Of a stretch of 64,000 nt of DNA, positions 53,911-62,719 are shown piece by piece. Below the pieces are notes generated by a model that saw only the letters and a list, made by a program, of their open reading frames with translations, was not told where the DNA came from and ran no database searches. The position numbers were made by a program, and so were the translations under genes. This DNA is from Desulfobacula toluolica Tol2. GTDB lineage: Bacteria > Desulfobacterota > Desulfobacteria > Desulfobacterales > Desulfobacteraceae. How positions within the stretch are numbered: the stretch's first letter is position 1; each line of letters starts with the position of its first letter. The stretch lies in the NCBI RefSeq assembly GCF_000307105.1, contig NC_018645.1, positions 3,619,501-3,683,500 on the forward strand, written 5' to 3'.

Positions 53911-55587
53911 TCACCCCTCTTTATGTTCGATGGGCAGTTCGATAATAAACCTGGCTCCACCGTTTTTAGTTGTATGAAACTTTAAGGCTCCTCCGTGATC
54001 TAAAATGATACGATGACAAATACTTAATCCGATACCGGAACTATTGGATTTTGTCGTATAAAAAGGATCAAAAATTTTGGACTGTCCCGACAAAGGTATA
54101 CCCGGCCCCGTGTCCCTTACACTTATGACTACATTATTATCCTTTTTAAAGGTTTTCAGAATTATTAATTTTTCACCTTGAAACTCTTTCATTGCTTCTG
54201 CCGCATTGGTGATCAAATTTAAGATGACCTGTTCTATCAAATGAGGTTCTGCAAAGCATTTTGGGATATTCGGATCAAGGTATTTTTCAAATCTAATCCC
54301 GCTTTTTCTTAAGGTAACCGATGTCAGTTTTGTCACTTCGTCAATATAATCATTCAAATTTGTCATGATAAATTGAGGCTGGCTGGGTTTTGAAAAATCC
54401 ATTACCCGTTTTATAATGGATTCGATCTTGTATGACGCCAGTTCAATTTTATCAATAATTGATACCACCTTTGTGATATCCCCCATTTGATTATAAATTT
54501 TTTTCAAGGCTTTAAGATAAATATATATTCCGGATAACGGGTTTCTAATTTCATGTGCAATGCCTGCTGTTACCCGCCCAAGGGAAGTCATTTTGTCTTG
54601 TATCCTTAAAAAATTCTCTCCCTCTTTTGAATCCGTGATATCCATGATATTTGTCAATACGGATTCAACCCCCAGATAATTGATTTTGGTCGCGCTTAAG
54701 AAAGCCCACCTGATTTCAGGATCGGCTTTATCCTCATCAAAAGGGCTGTATCTGAAATCAGTTTGAATATGCTTAATTTTATTTGACAGCAATTCAATGT
54801 ACAATTTTTTTATCCGGGCACGGTCATCCACATACACATCTAAAAATCCAGGTGGTTGAAATACGTCCGTCATCAAACCATGAATCTTTCTAAGCCCGGC
54901 TTTTTTATATACGATTTTATGGTTCTGTATAATGGAGATGCAATTCAAGGAATTCTCTATAAGGGTTTTGAACCTAACCTGGCTTTGCTTACGGTCTTGT
55001 TCCGCAAACTTTCTTTTTTCTTCCAATTCCAGCCGATACAGGCCAAAAGCAATATCATTTGAAATTTCTTTTACAATATTCTTTTCTGTTTCATCCAAAG
55101 CAAGCTCTTTGGGTATTGACACGACCATAAACCCATAGTTCGTCTCCTCGTATTCCAGCCGGACGGCCAAAGCGCCTCTGTGTGAATAATTTTCAGACAA
55201 AAGACAGTCTGCACATTCTTTAATGGGATCATCAGTTGAAAAAACCTCTTTTGAAACTAGTGTATGCTCAACACAACGGGTGAAAATCTGGTTTTCAATA
55301 TTTGTTTTAACATCATCAAACCGGATGTCCATGCCGGAATCAGCAATGAGATCAATTATTTTATCACTGGCTTTGCCACTAAAATTACCACTGAATTTGC
55401 CAGAGCTGAACAACCCTATCCAGGCATTATAATATCCCCTTTTTTCAACCAGGATATTACAAATTCCTTTGATTAATTTTTCCCTGTTATTTTCACTGAT
55501 CAAAAGCCTTCCCACATCCCGGATTGTTCTCAAAACCAGGTTGAGACGTTCAATCTTTTTTATTTTTAAGTCTTTCTCCACAAACAT
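53911..55587 (-). CDS. Sensor histidine kinase (GAF-PAS-HisKA)
   Basis: 558 residues, no transmembrane helix, so cytoplasmic. An N-terminal GAF-like domain (about 10-195) contains a Cys pair (CADCLLSENYSHRG), then a PAS domain (about 205-325), HisKA with HEIRNPLSGIYIYLKAL, and HATPase with LITNAAEAM, DTGPGIP and GIGLSICHRI. The Cys-containing GAF might sense redox or a cofactor. Co-transcribed with the sigma54 regulator downstream. Confidence 0.92.
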   Translation of the reverse strand: MFVEKDLKIKKIERLNLVLRTIRDVGRLLISENNREKLIKGICNILVEKRGYYNAWIGLFSSGKFSGNFSGKASDKIIDLIADSGMDIRFDDVKTNIENQIFTRCVEHTLVSKEVFSTDDPIKECADCLLSENYSHRGALAVRLEYEETNYGFMVVSIPKELALDETEKNIVKEISNDIAFGLYRLELEEKRKFAEQDRKQSQVRFKTLIENSLNCISIIQNHKIVYKKAGLRKIHGLMTDVFQPPGFLDVYVDDRARIKKLYIELLSNKIKHIQTDFRYSPFDEDKADPEIRWAFLSATKINYLGVESVLTNIMDITDSKEGENFLRIQDKMTSLGRVTAGIAHEIRNPLSGIYIYLKALKKIYNQMGDITKVVSIIDKIELASYKIESIIKRVMDFSKPSQPQFIMTNLNDYIDEVTKLTSVTLRKSGIRFEKYLDPNIPKCFAEPHLIEQVILNLITNAAEAMKEFQGEKLIILKTFKKDNNVVISVRDTGPGIPLSGQSKIFDPFYTTKSNSSGIGLSICHRIILDHGGALKFHTTKNGGARFIIELPIEHKEG

Positions 55588-56140
55588 TCCTTACAGGTTA
55601 AAAAATATTATTCCCTTGATTATTTGTTTTTTACCTTAATGACAAGAAAAAACCAAACTTTTTCCAAGGTTAATCCTGTTAGAGTTATCTCAGAGATATC
55701 TGCGGTTTCAAAGAATCAGTCATATCAATCATAGAACATGCCCAATATGATTAGCTTTGACAAACTGTTTAACCTATCTTGAGCCATAAAGGTCTTTTTG
55801 GTCTTGGTGACCTTTAAACTCAAACCTGGTTGTTTATTATCCCAATACTAATAAGGCTTAATGCCTTTGGCAATAAGATTTTTTTCAATAAAGTTGGCTG
55901 TAAATCTTATGACCATGTCACCCCCCCAGTAGCTTTCAAGTACCAGTACTCGCCTGGTACTCCTTTTTTACCAAAAATGAATTAATTTTACTGAAGTGAC
56001 ATATAGATGACAAACAAAGTAAAGGCGATAGAGGTAGTATTTTTAATCATCCAAGTTTATATGAAAAAACTTTTAACCTTCTGAAATTAAATATCTTTCA
56101 TTATTGTGGCAGAGTGATCTGCCATGGCTGTTATTTATAC
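55588..56140. other. 553-nt intergenic region with a terminator-like hairpin
   Basis: No gene. A plus-strand stem AGTACCAG (55939-55946) / CTGGTACT (55954-55961) is followed by CCTTTTTT, an intrinsic-terminator shape with no plus-strand gene before it. Another stem-like pair AAAGGTCTTTTTGGTC...GTGACCTTTAAA lies near 55788-55818. A small RNA is possible but not shown. Confidence 0.4.
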
Positions 56141-57049
56141 TTAACGCGCACCAATGATATACCGGAAATTATCCATAGCAGTGCCGGAAATGTTGAGATC
56201 TTTCAATAAAGTATCTGCAAGTTTTTTAATAAATGTAATTTTATCTTCTTTTGGGTAAACAGGCTTTAACTCCCCTTTGATATTGGCCAGTTCCCCTGTC
56301 CACCGAACTGCATCATCAAGATTTCCCAGACGGTCAATCAATTTCAAATTAAGAGCTTTTGCACCTGTATAAATTCTTCCGTCCGCAAGGGCCTCCATGG
56401 TCTTAACAGCCATACCCCTTGCATTTGCAGCATCATTTACAAATTGGAGATGAAGTTCATCCACAAGGGCTTGAAGAATTTTCTTTTCCGGCTCCTTAAG
56501 CTCCCTCAACGGTGAACCCATATCCTTGAACTGGCCACTCTTAATAACAACCGGAGATATACCAATTTTCCTGGCAATTTCCATGACATTGGCATATTCC
56601 ATGATCACACCGATACTGCCGGTAATGGTTCCCGGATTAGCAATAATCTTGTCAGTTGCAGATGCAATATAGTACCCGCCAGAAGCTGCTACAGATCCCA
56701 TGGAAGCGATGATTTTTTTTTCCATTCTGGTTTTCATGACTTCCCGGTAAATTTCCTGAGAAGGTCCAATTCCTCCACCGGGAGAGTCGATTCTTAAAAT
56801 TATGGCTTTGATCGCATCATCATCACGAAAAGTTTTAATGTTTTGGATAATATCTTTTGAAGACAGAATCATTCCATTGATTTCAACAATACCTATATTG
56901 CCGCCGGCAGATGTATAGTGCCGGGAAAATTGAGTGTTCAGCATTGTTGAACTCAGTGACACAAGCACTACAAATCCTGAAAACATAACCGTTAAACAGA
57001 CTGAAATAATCATCAAAAAAAAGAGGAATGGATGTCTTCTGGCAAACAT
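56141..57049 (-). CDS. sppA: Signal peptide peptidase SppA (short form)
   Basis: 302 residues. One N-terminal transmembrane helix (about 8-33), then a ClpP-like serine protease domain: IVEINGMILSSKDIIQNIK, LRIDSPGGGIGPSQEIYREV, ASMGSVAASGGYYIASATDK and ANPGTITGSIGVIMEY. Length fits the single-domain SppA. Membrane-bound, degrades signal peptides. Downstream of rpsA, separated from it by a terminator. Confidence 0.95.
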   Translation of the reverse strand: MFARRHPFLFFLMIISVCLTVMFSGFVVLVSLSSTMLNTQFSRHYTSAGGNIGIVEINGMILSSKDIIQNIKTFRDDDAIKAIILRIDSPGGGIGPSQEIYREVMKTRMEKKIIASMGSVAASGGYYIASATDKIIANPGTITGSIGVIMEYANVMEIARKIGISPVVIKSGQFKDMGSPLRELKEPEKKILQALVDELHLQFVNDAANARGMAVKTMEALADGRIYTGAKALNLKLIDRLGNLDDAVRWTGELANIKGELKPVYPKEDKITFIKKLADTLLKDLNISGTAMDNFRYIIGAR

Positions 57050-57083
57050 ATAACCGTCCTGATAAGCAATATTAAAAAAGGGT

Positions 57084-57122
57084 TAAAAAAAAGGCCGGAT
57101 TAACATCATGTTATCCGGCCCT
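57084..57122 (-). terminator. Intrinsic terminator after rpsA
   Basis: Minus-strand stem GGCCGGAT / ATCCGGCC (57120-57113 and 57100-57093), 12-nt loop with further pairing (AACATGATGTT), then a run of T. Strong rho-independent form. Confidence 0.92.
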
Positions 57123-57169
57123 TTATACACTATTTTACATCAGAAAACGATTGTGTCGTTTCCTTAATG

Positions 57170-59020
57170 TTATTCTTCAGATTTGTCAGCATCTTCACTG
57201 TCTTGCTTTTGTGCTTCCTGAACTTTATTTGCTTCAATCTGCTCCTGGATATTGGTTCTCAAAATTTCTCCAAAAGATGATGTTGCAGGTTTCATGTTTT
57301 TGGCAAAATCTTCAAGATATTTATCATCATCGTCTTCTTCAAGGCGTTTGATAGAAAGACCGATACGTCTTTCATCACTATTGATGTTCATTACTTTTGC
57401 AGTAATGGTTTCGCCGATCTGATAATGTTCTTTCGGACTTTTCACATTTTCTTTGCTGATTTCAGACACATGAACAAGGCCTTCAATGCCTTCTTCAAGT
57501 TCAACAAACACACCAAAATCCGTCAAATTTGTGATAACACCGGATATTTCCTTACCCACTTCATAACGCTGACTAACCGATTCCCATGGATCTGCCTGGG
57601 TCTGTTTGATGCCCAGAGAAAATCTTTCATTGGCTTTATCAATATCGAGAACCACAGCCTGAATGGTATCGCTTTTCTTGTATACTTCAGACGGGTGTTT
57701 GATCCTCTTAGTCCAGGAAATATCAGAGATATGAACAAGACCGTCAATATCATCATCAATTCCGATAAAAAGACCAAATTCCGTAATATTTTTAATTTTA
57801 CCCTCAATAATAGTGCCTACCGGGTATTTCTGAGAAATAACTTCCCATGGATTATCGACGGTCTGTTTGATACCAAGAGAGATTCTTCTGTTATCCGGTT
57901 TAAGATCAAGAACAACCGCTTCGATGATTTCACCAACCGTTACCATCTGGGACGGATGGCGAATCTTTCTTGTCCAGGACATTTCAGACACATGAATCAG
58001 TCCCTCAACACCCTCTTCAAGCTCAATAAACGCACCGTAATCTGTAAGACTGACCACTTTACCGGTTATTTTTGAGTCAACCGGATATTTATCAACCGCT
58101 GTTGTCCATGGATCCGGAGTCAATTGTTTCATACCAAGTGATACTCTCTCTTTTTCAAGATCAAAAGAAAGAATCTTAACATTGATTTTGTCACCGATAG
58201 AAAAGAGTTCTGAAGGATGTTTGACCCTGCCCCATGAGATGTCGGTAATATGAAGAAGACCGTCCACTCCGCCAAGATCGACAAACACACCGTATTCAGT
58301 GATATTTTTAACGATCCCTTCCATGACCTTGCCGTCTTCAATCGCCTCAAGAGTCGTACTTCTAAGCTTATCTCTTACAGCCTCAAGAAGAACTCTTCGT
58401 GAAAGTACGATATTGTTTCTCTTTTTGTTGTATTTGAGAATTTTGAATGTATAGGTCTGGTTAACCATTTCATCCATGTTGCGGATGGGTCGAAGATCTG
58501 CCTGTGATCCCGGAAGGAATGCCAAAAGCCCGATATCAACCGAGAACCCGCCTTTCACCCGACTGGTGATAACACCTTCAATAGTTCCATCGTCATCGTA
58601 AATGTCTTTAATTGCGTCCCAAACCTTAACTTTCTTGGCTTTTTCATGGGACAAAAGAACAGTTTCCTCTTCTTCATCCCAGACTTCAATCATTACCTCA
58701 AACTCATCATTGACATTGACATTGACATTGCCTTCCTCATCAATGAATTCCTGAATAGAGATCTGCCCCTCAGACTTATATCCGACATCCACAAGGACCG
58801 AATCCCTGCCAACGGATATTACAGTTCCGGTTACGACCTGCCCCTCTTCAAATTTTTTAAGACTGGACTCATAGATGTCCAAAAGCTCTTCCATTGTTTC
58901 TTCGCCTGTAATTTCAGGCGAAGATGCATCCTGTTTTTCTTCAGGTGCAGGTGTTTCCTGTTTCTCTAAGGTTTCAGTATTCATTTTTTGATTTTCGTTT
59001 TCTTCAGCAATGTTGTTCAT
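57170..59020 (-). CDS. rpsA: 30S ribosomal protein S1
   Basis: 616 residues with an acidic N-terminal extension of about 50 residues and six S1 RNA-binding domains, for example GQVVTGTVISVGRDSVLVDV, VVSLTDYGAFIELEEGVEGL and ITNLTDFGVFVELEEGIEGL. It brings mRNA to the ribosome. Located after cmk on the same strand, the usual cmk-rpsA order, and ended by a strong terminator. Confidence 0.97.
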   Translation of the reverse strand: MNNIAEENENQKMNTETLEKQETPAPEEKQDASSPEITGEETMEELLDIYESSLKKFEEGQVVTGTVISVGRDSVLVDVGYKSEGQISIQEFIDEEGNVNVNVNDEFEVMIEVWDEEEETVLLSHEKAKKVKVWDAIKDIYDDDGTIEGVITSRVKGGFSVDIGLLAFLPGSQADLRPIRNMDEMVNQTYTFKILKYNKKRNNIVLSRRVLLEAVRDKLRSTTLEAIEDGKVMEGIVKNITEYGVFVDLGGVDGLLHITDISWGRVKHPSELFSIGDKINVKILSFDLEKERVSLGMKQLTPDPWTTAVDKYPVDSKITGKVVSLTDYGAFIELEEGVEGLIHVSEMSWTRKIRHPSQMVTVGEIIEAVVLDLKPDNRRISLGIKQTVDNPWEVISQKYPVGTIIEGKIKNITEFGLFIGIDDDIDGLVHISDISWTKRIKHPSEVYKKSDTIQAVVLDIDKANERFSLGIKQTQADPWESVSQRYEVGKEISGVITNLTDFGVFVELEEGIEGLVHVSEISKENVKSPKEHYQIGETITAKVMNINSDERRIGLSIKRLEEDDDDKYLEDFAKNMKPATSSFGEILRTNIQEQIEANKVQEAQKQDSEDADKSEE

Positions 59021-59138
59021 TAATATTATTCCCCCTAATCGAATTTTTATACCCTACTATAAAGAACAGAATATAGGTAGGTACAATTTTCTTTTATATC
59101 AAAAAAAAATAAAATTATCAATAAAATTATTACGATTT

Positions 59139-59798
59139 TCAAGGTTTTTCAATAATTCCAATCATTCTTTCAACAACTTGTTCAATAGTTAAAAAAGAGG
59201 AATCTATTTTTATGGCATCTTCTGCCAGTTTTAGAGGCGCTGACTTTCTCCGGGAATCTTTATAATCCCTCATCTCCATTTGTTTTTGAACCCTGCGAAT
59301 ATCCTTTTTTTCATCCGGCATCTCATCGTATCGTCTTGCTGCACGAACATTTAAATCAGCAAAAAGAAAAAACTTATATGCCGCATCCGGGAAAACCACC
59401 GTCCCCATATCCCTGCCTTCAAAAACCGCATCTTTTGTTTTGGCAATGTTGCGTTGAATATCCAAAAGAGCTGCTCTAACCTGTGGTTTTGCCGAAGAAG
59501 AAGATGCCAGCATGGTGATGTCTGGCGTTCTAATAAAGTTGGTGATATTTCTTCCAGATGACATTAAGGCAAGCGCCTTTTTTTCAATAACAAAATTAAG
59601 ATCCAGATCTTTTAAAAATTCTTCAAGTGCAGCATCATTTTCCCAGTCAATTTTCTGCTGCCGGATTTCAAAGGCCACCCCCCTGTAAAGGGCTCCGGTG
59701 TCAACATGGACGCACCCAAGCCTTTGTGACAACAAACGGCTTACCGTAGTCTTGCCCGCTCCGGCAGGACCGTCAATGGTAATGATTCGCGTGTTCAT
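59139..59798 (-). CDS. cmk: Cytidylate kinase
   Basis: 219 residues. ITIDGPAGAGKTTVSRLLSQ is the P-loop, HVDTGALYRGVAFE and EGRDMGTVVFPDA are CMP-kinase signatures. Phosphorylates CMP and dCMP. Between hisC (9 nt) and rpsA. Confidence 0.96.
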   Translation of the reverse strand: MNTRIITIDGPAGAGKTTVSRLLSQRLGCVHVDTGALYRGVAFEIRQQKIDWENDAALEEFLKDLDLNFVIEKKALALMSSGRNITNFIRTPDITMLASSSSAKPQVRAALLDIQRNIAKTKDAVFEGRDMGTVVFPDAAYKFFLFADLNVRAARRYDEMPDEKKDIRRVQKQMEMRDYKDSRRKSAPLKLAEDAIKIDSSFLTIEQVVERMIGIIEKP

Positions 59799-59807
59799 CT
59801 TTAATCC

Positions 59808-60899
59808 TTATTTTTTTAAAACCTTTTTAAGGGCCTGAATAAAAGCGATATTTTCTTCTTTTGTTCCCGTATTAACCCGTAAAAACGTATCATACCCGTA
59901 CGAACTCATTGACCGCACAATAACACCCAGTTTCAGCATTTGTTCAAATACTTGAGTGGCATCAATTTCAAGATCCAGCATCAGAAAATTAGACTGGGTA
60001 GGCAAGCAGCGGATACCAATACCGGCAAGTTCATCAAACAGAAAATCAAGGCCGTCATGAGTGGTTCGGATACTTTTGTTTAAAAACGCCTCGTCATCAA
60101 GGGCGGCGACAGCCGCAACCTGGGCAAGACTGTTCACATTAAACGGCTGCCTGATCCTGTTTAAAATTTCAGCAATTTGCGAATCCATTATGCCGTACCC
60201 TACCCTGAAACCGGCAAGTCCATAAGCCTTGGAAAATGTCCTAAGTGTCACAACCCTTGGATCCTGCAATGGATTTTTCAAGGAATTATAAACAGCATCA
60301 TCTCTTACAAATTCAATATAGGCTTCATCCACAACAATAATGACATCGTCCGGTACATTTTGAGAAAATTCATTAAACTCATCACAGGTAATCGTACTGC
60401 CTGTGGGATTAAACGGATTGGTAATAAAAATCAACCTGGTTTTAGAGGATATGCTGTCAACAAGACCTTCAAGATTGGTTGCAAAATCAGCCAGAGGAAC
60501 CATGACCGGCACCCCTTTTGCTGTTTTAACACTGATTTCATACATTAAAAAAGAAGGCAGGGGCATGAGTGCCTCATCCCCTGGATTTAAAAACCCATGG
60601 GCCAATAATGCGATAATATCATCAGAACCATTTCCCAAGACAATATTCTGCGGGGTAATATGAAATTTTTTTGCAAGCTTATTGTTTAAAACATAGGCTG
60701 AAGATTCAGGATACCGATTCATATCCTTCATATGTTGCGACACGGCATCATAAACTTTTGGAGAAAATCCAATGGGATTTTCATTGGATGCAAGCTTGAT
60801 AGGATTTGAAATATGGTACTCTCTTTCAACTTCCTTGAGCGGTTTACCCGCCACATAGGGTTTAATCGTAGCTATCTGTTCGCTAATTTTAAATTTCAT
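59808..60899 (-). CDS. hisC: Histidinol-phosphate aminotransferase
   Basis: 363 residues. SNPIKLASNENPIGFSPKVY, GNGSDDIIALLAHGFLNPGD, FITNPFNPTGSTI, VDEAYIEFV and TFSKAYGLAGFRVGYG (with the PLP lysine) are HisC hallmarks. Histidine synthesis; related paralogues can use aromatic amino acids. Not near other his genes. Confidence 0.93.
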   Translation of the reverse strand: MKFKISEQIATIKPYVAGKPLKEVEREYHISNPIKLASNENPIGFSPKVYDAVSQHMKDMNRYPESSAYVLNNKLAKKFHITPQNIVLGNGSDDIIALLAHGFLNPGDEALMPLPSFLMYEISVKTAKGVPVMVPLADFATNLEGLVDSISSKTRLIFITNPFNPTGSTITCDEFNEFSQNVPDDVIIVVDEAYIEFVRDDAVYNSLKNPLQDPRVVTLRTFSKAYGLAGFRVGYGIMDSQIAEILNRIRQPFNVNSLAQVAAVAALDDEAFLNKSIRTTHDGLDFLFDELAGIGIRCLPTQSNFLMLDLEIDATQVFEQMLKLGVIVRSMSSYGYDTFLRVNTGTKEENIAFIQALKKVLKK

Positions 60900-61009
60900 A
60901 ACCTTCAGTCTCCTAAAAAATAAAAAGAATTATATTTAGTTAGGATTTGAAATTTTGTCAATGGTTATGATATTTAAAACCCTTAACCCATAATAAGCTT
61001 AAGGATTTT

Positions 61010-62185
61010 ATGAATAAACATGTAACCATCGGACTTGAGAACCTGATTGCAAATCCGCCGGATTTTTTAAAAGGAAAACGGCTTGGCCTTTTATCCAACC
61101 CCGCATCAGTTGACCATCATTTCAACCACGCTTCAAAACTGATTCATCGCCGTTTCCCGGATCAATTAAAAATACTTTTTTCTCCCCAGCACGGATTTTA
61201 TGCGGAAAAACAGGACAATATGATTGAATCCGAACACTTTGTGGAACCTGATCTGAATATCCCTGTGTACAGTTTATATAATGAGACAAGAATCCCAACC
61301 AAAGAGATGTTTGATCAAATGGATGTTCTGCTCATTGATATTCAGGATGTCGGCACCCGGGTCTATACCTTTATCTATACGATTTCCTTTTGTCTTGAAG
61401 TGGCGGCAAAGTTCAATAAGCAGGTTGTTATCCTTGACCGGCCCAATCCCATCGGCGGAATACAGGTTGAGGGCAATCTCCTGGCAGAAGAGTATGCTTC
61501 CTTTGTTGGAAGATTTCCTATTCCCATGCGGCATGGATTAACGGTGGGAGAAATATCTCAATTTTTCAATAAGCAATTCAATATGGGGTGCGATCTGACC
61601 ATCATCCCCATGACTGGATGGACAAGACAAATGTACTGGAAGGATACAGGGCGTTTCTGGATACCCCCTTCTCCTAATCTGCCGACACCGAATTCGTGTA
61701 TAGTCTATCCGGGACAAGTTATTTTTGAAGGCACCAACATATCAGAAGGACGCGGCACCACTCTGCCGTTTGAACAATTTGGAGCCCCTTTCCTGGATAC
61801 AAAAAAAATCAAAGCCAAAGCAGATAAAATAATTAAAGGTGCCTGTCTTCGTCCGGTTAATTTTGAACCGACATCTGGAAAATGTCAGGGCAGTATTTGT
61901 AAAGGCTTTCAAATTCATGTAACCTCCCCCTATGAATTCAAACCATATTTTTCATCCATGATCTTACTTCAGCTGATTATCCGGCATCACATGGATGACT
62001 TTAAATTCAAAGAACCCCCTTATGAATATGAATTTAAAAAAATGCCCATAGATCTTATCTTGGGCAGCAAAGCTATGCGTAAAAAGCTGACTAATTTGGA
62101 AGATTTAACTCTTTTGCCAGACAAATGGCAACAAGATCTGGAAAGATTTAAAAGCCTTTCAGGAAAATATTATTTATATGAATGA
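61010..62185 (+). CDS. DUF1343 protein, NamZ-like exo-beta-N-acetylmuramidase family
   Basis: 391 residues without a signal peptide. GKRLGLLSNPASVDHHFNHA, FSPQHGFYAEKQDNM, LIDIQDVGTRVYTFIYTISF, LDRPNPIGGIQVEGNLL and GTNISEGRGTTLPFEQFGAP are DUF1343 signatures; studied NamZ members cut terminal N-acetylmuramic acid from wall fragments. A cytoplasmic form would act in wall recycling. Followed by a terminator. Confidence 0.92.
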   Translation: MNKHVTIGLENLIANPPDFLKGKRLGLLSNPASVDHHFNHASKLIHRRFPDQLKILFSPQHGFYAEKQDNMIESEHFVEPDLNIPVYSLYNETRIPTKEMFDQMDVLLIDIQDVGTRVYTFIYTISFCLEVAAKFNKQVVILDRPNPIGGIQVEGNLLAEEYASFVGRFPIPMRHGLTVGEISQFFNKQFNMGCDLTIIPMTGWTRQMYWKDTGRFWIPPSPNLPTPNSCIVYPGQVIFEGTNISEGRGTTLPFEQFGAPFLDTKKIKAKADKIIKGACLRPVNFEPTSGKCQGSICKGFQIHVTSPYEFKPYFSSMILLQLIIRHHMDDFKFKEPPYEYEFKKMPIDLILGSKAMRKKLTNLEDLTLLPDKWQQDLERFKSLSGKYYLYE

Positions 62186-62216
62186 CGCAGCTGATTTGCT
62201 TGCAACTTTTGTCATC

Positions 62217-62249
62217 AAAAAAAGCCCTGCTGTAAAGCAGGCTTTTTTT
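62217..62249 (+). terminator. Intrinsic terminator after the DUF1343 gene
   Basis: Stem AAAGCCCTGC / GCAGGCTTT with one bulged C and a 6-nt loop, followed by TTTT. Confidence 0.8.
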
Positions 62250-62294
62250 GATGGCTGTATTTTTTATTTTTATGTTCGTTTCAAATGTATCAAT

Positions 62295-62513
62295 TTAAGA
62301 TTTAGCATCCTGAGATGTGGGTGCATCAACGCCCTCATCTTTTTTCCAGGAATCTTTCAACTCGTCAAATCCCAGATAAAGACCAAGACCACCACCCAAA
62401 AGAAGAACAAGTGGAACACACCCTGCCAGAAGCTTTAAAAATTCATCAAACCAGACAGCCAAGCCCACAACACCCAGAAGAACTGCAATCGCTCCACCAA
62501 TTAATGTTTTCAT
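62295..62513 (-). CDS. Small two-helix membrane protein
   Basis: 72 residues: transmembrane helices at about 3-22 and 27-48 (KTLIGGAIAVLLGVVGLAVW and LAGCVPLVLLLGGGLGLYLG) and a charged tail (ELKDSWKKDEG). AGGAGG precedes ATG 62513. I do not recognise the family; glycine-rich helices suggest oligomer packing. Convergent with the DUF1343 gene. Confidence 0.65.
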   Translation of the reverse strand: MKTLIGGAIAVLLGVVGLAVWFDEFLKLLAGCVPLVLLLGGGLGLYLGFDELKDSWKKDEGVDAPTSQDAKS

Positions 62514-62719
62514 AAAAAGGTCCTCCTAAAATTTTAATTTAAGCAGTAAATTATTCATTCACAATCAAATAAATATGAAAATTGTCAACATAAGTTTCGA
62601 AAAAATAGCACAAGCCTTTGTTTTTTTCAAGGCTATTTTAAGATTGCCATTCCAACAAACCTTTGATAATTAGGGCACAGTTATATCATTAATCGAAAAA
62701 TCCTTTATAAGGAAAACTA

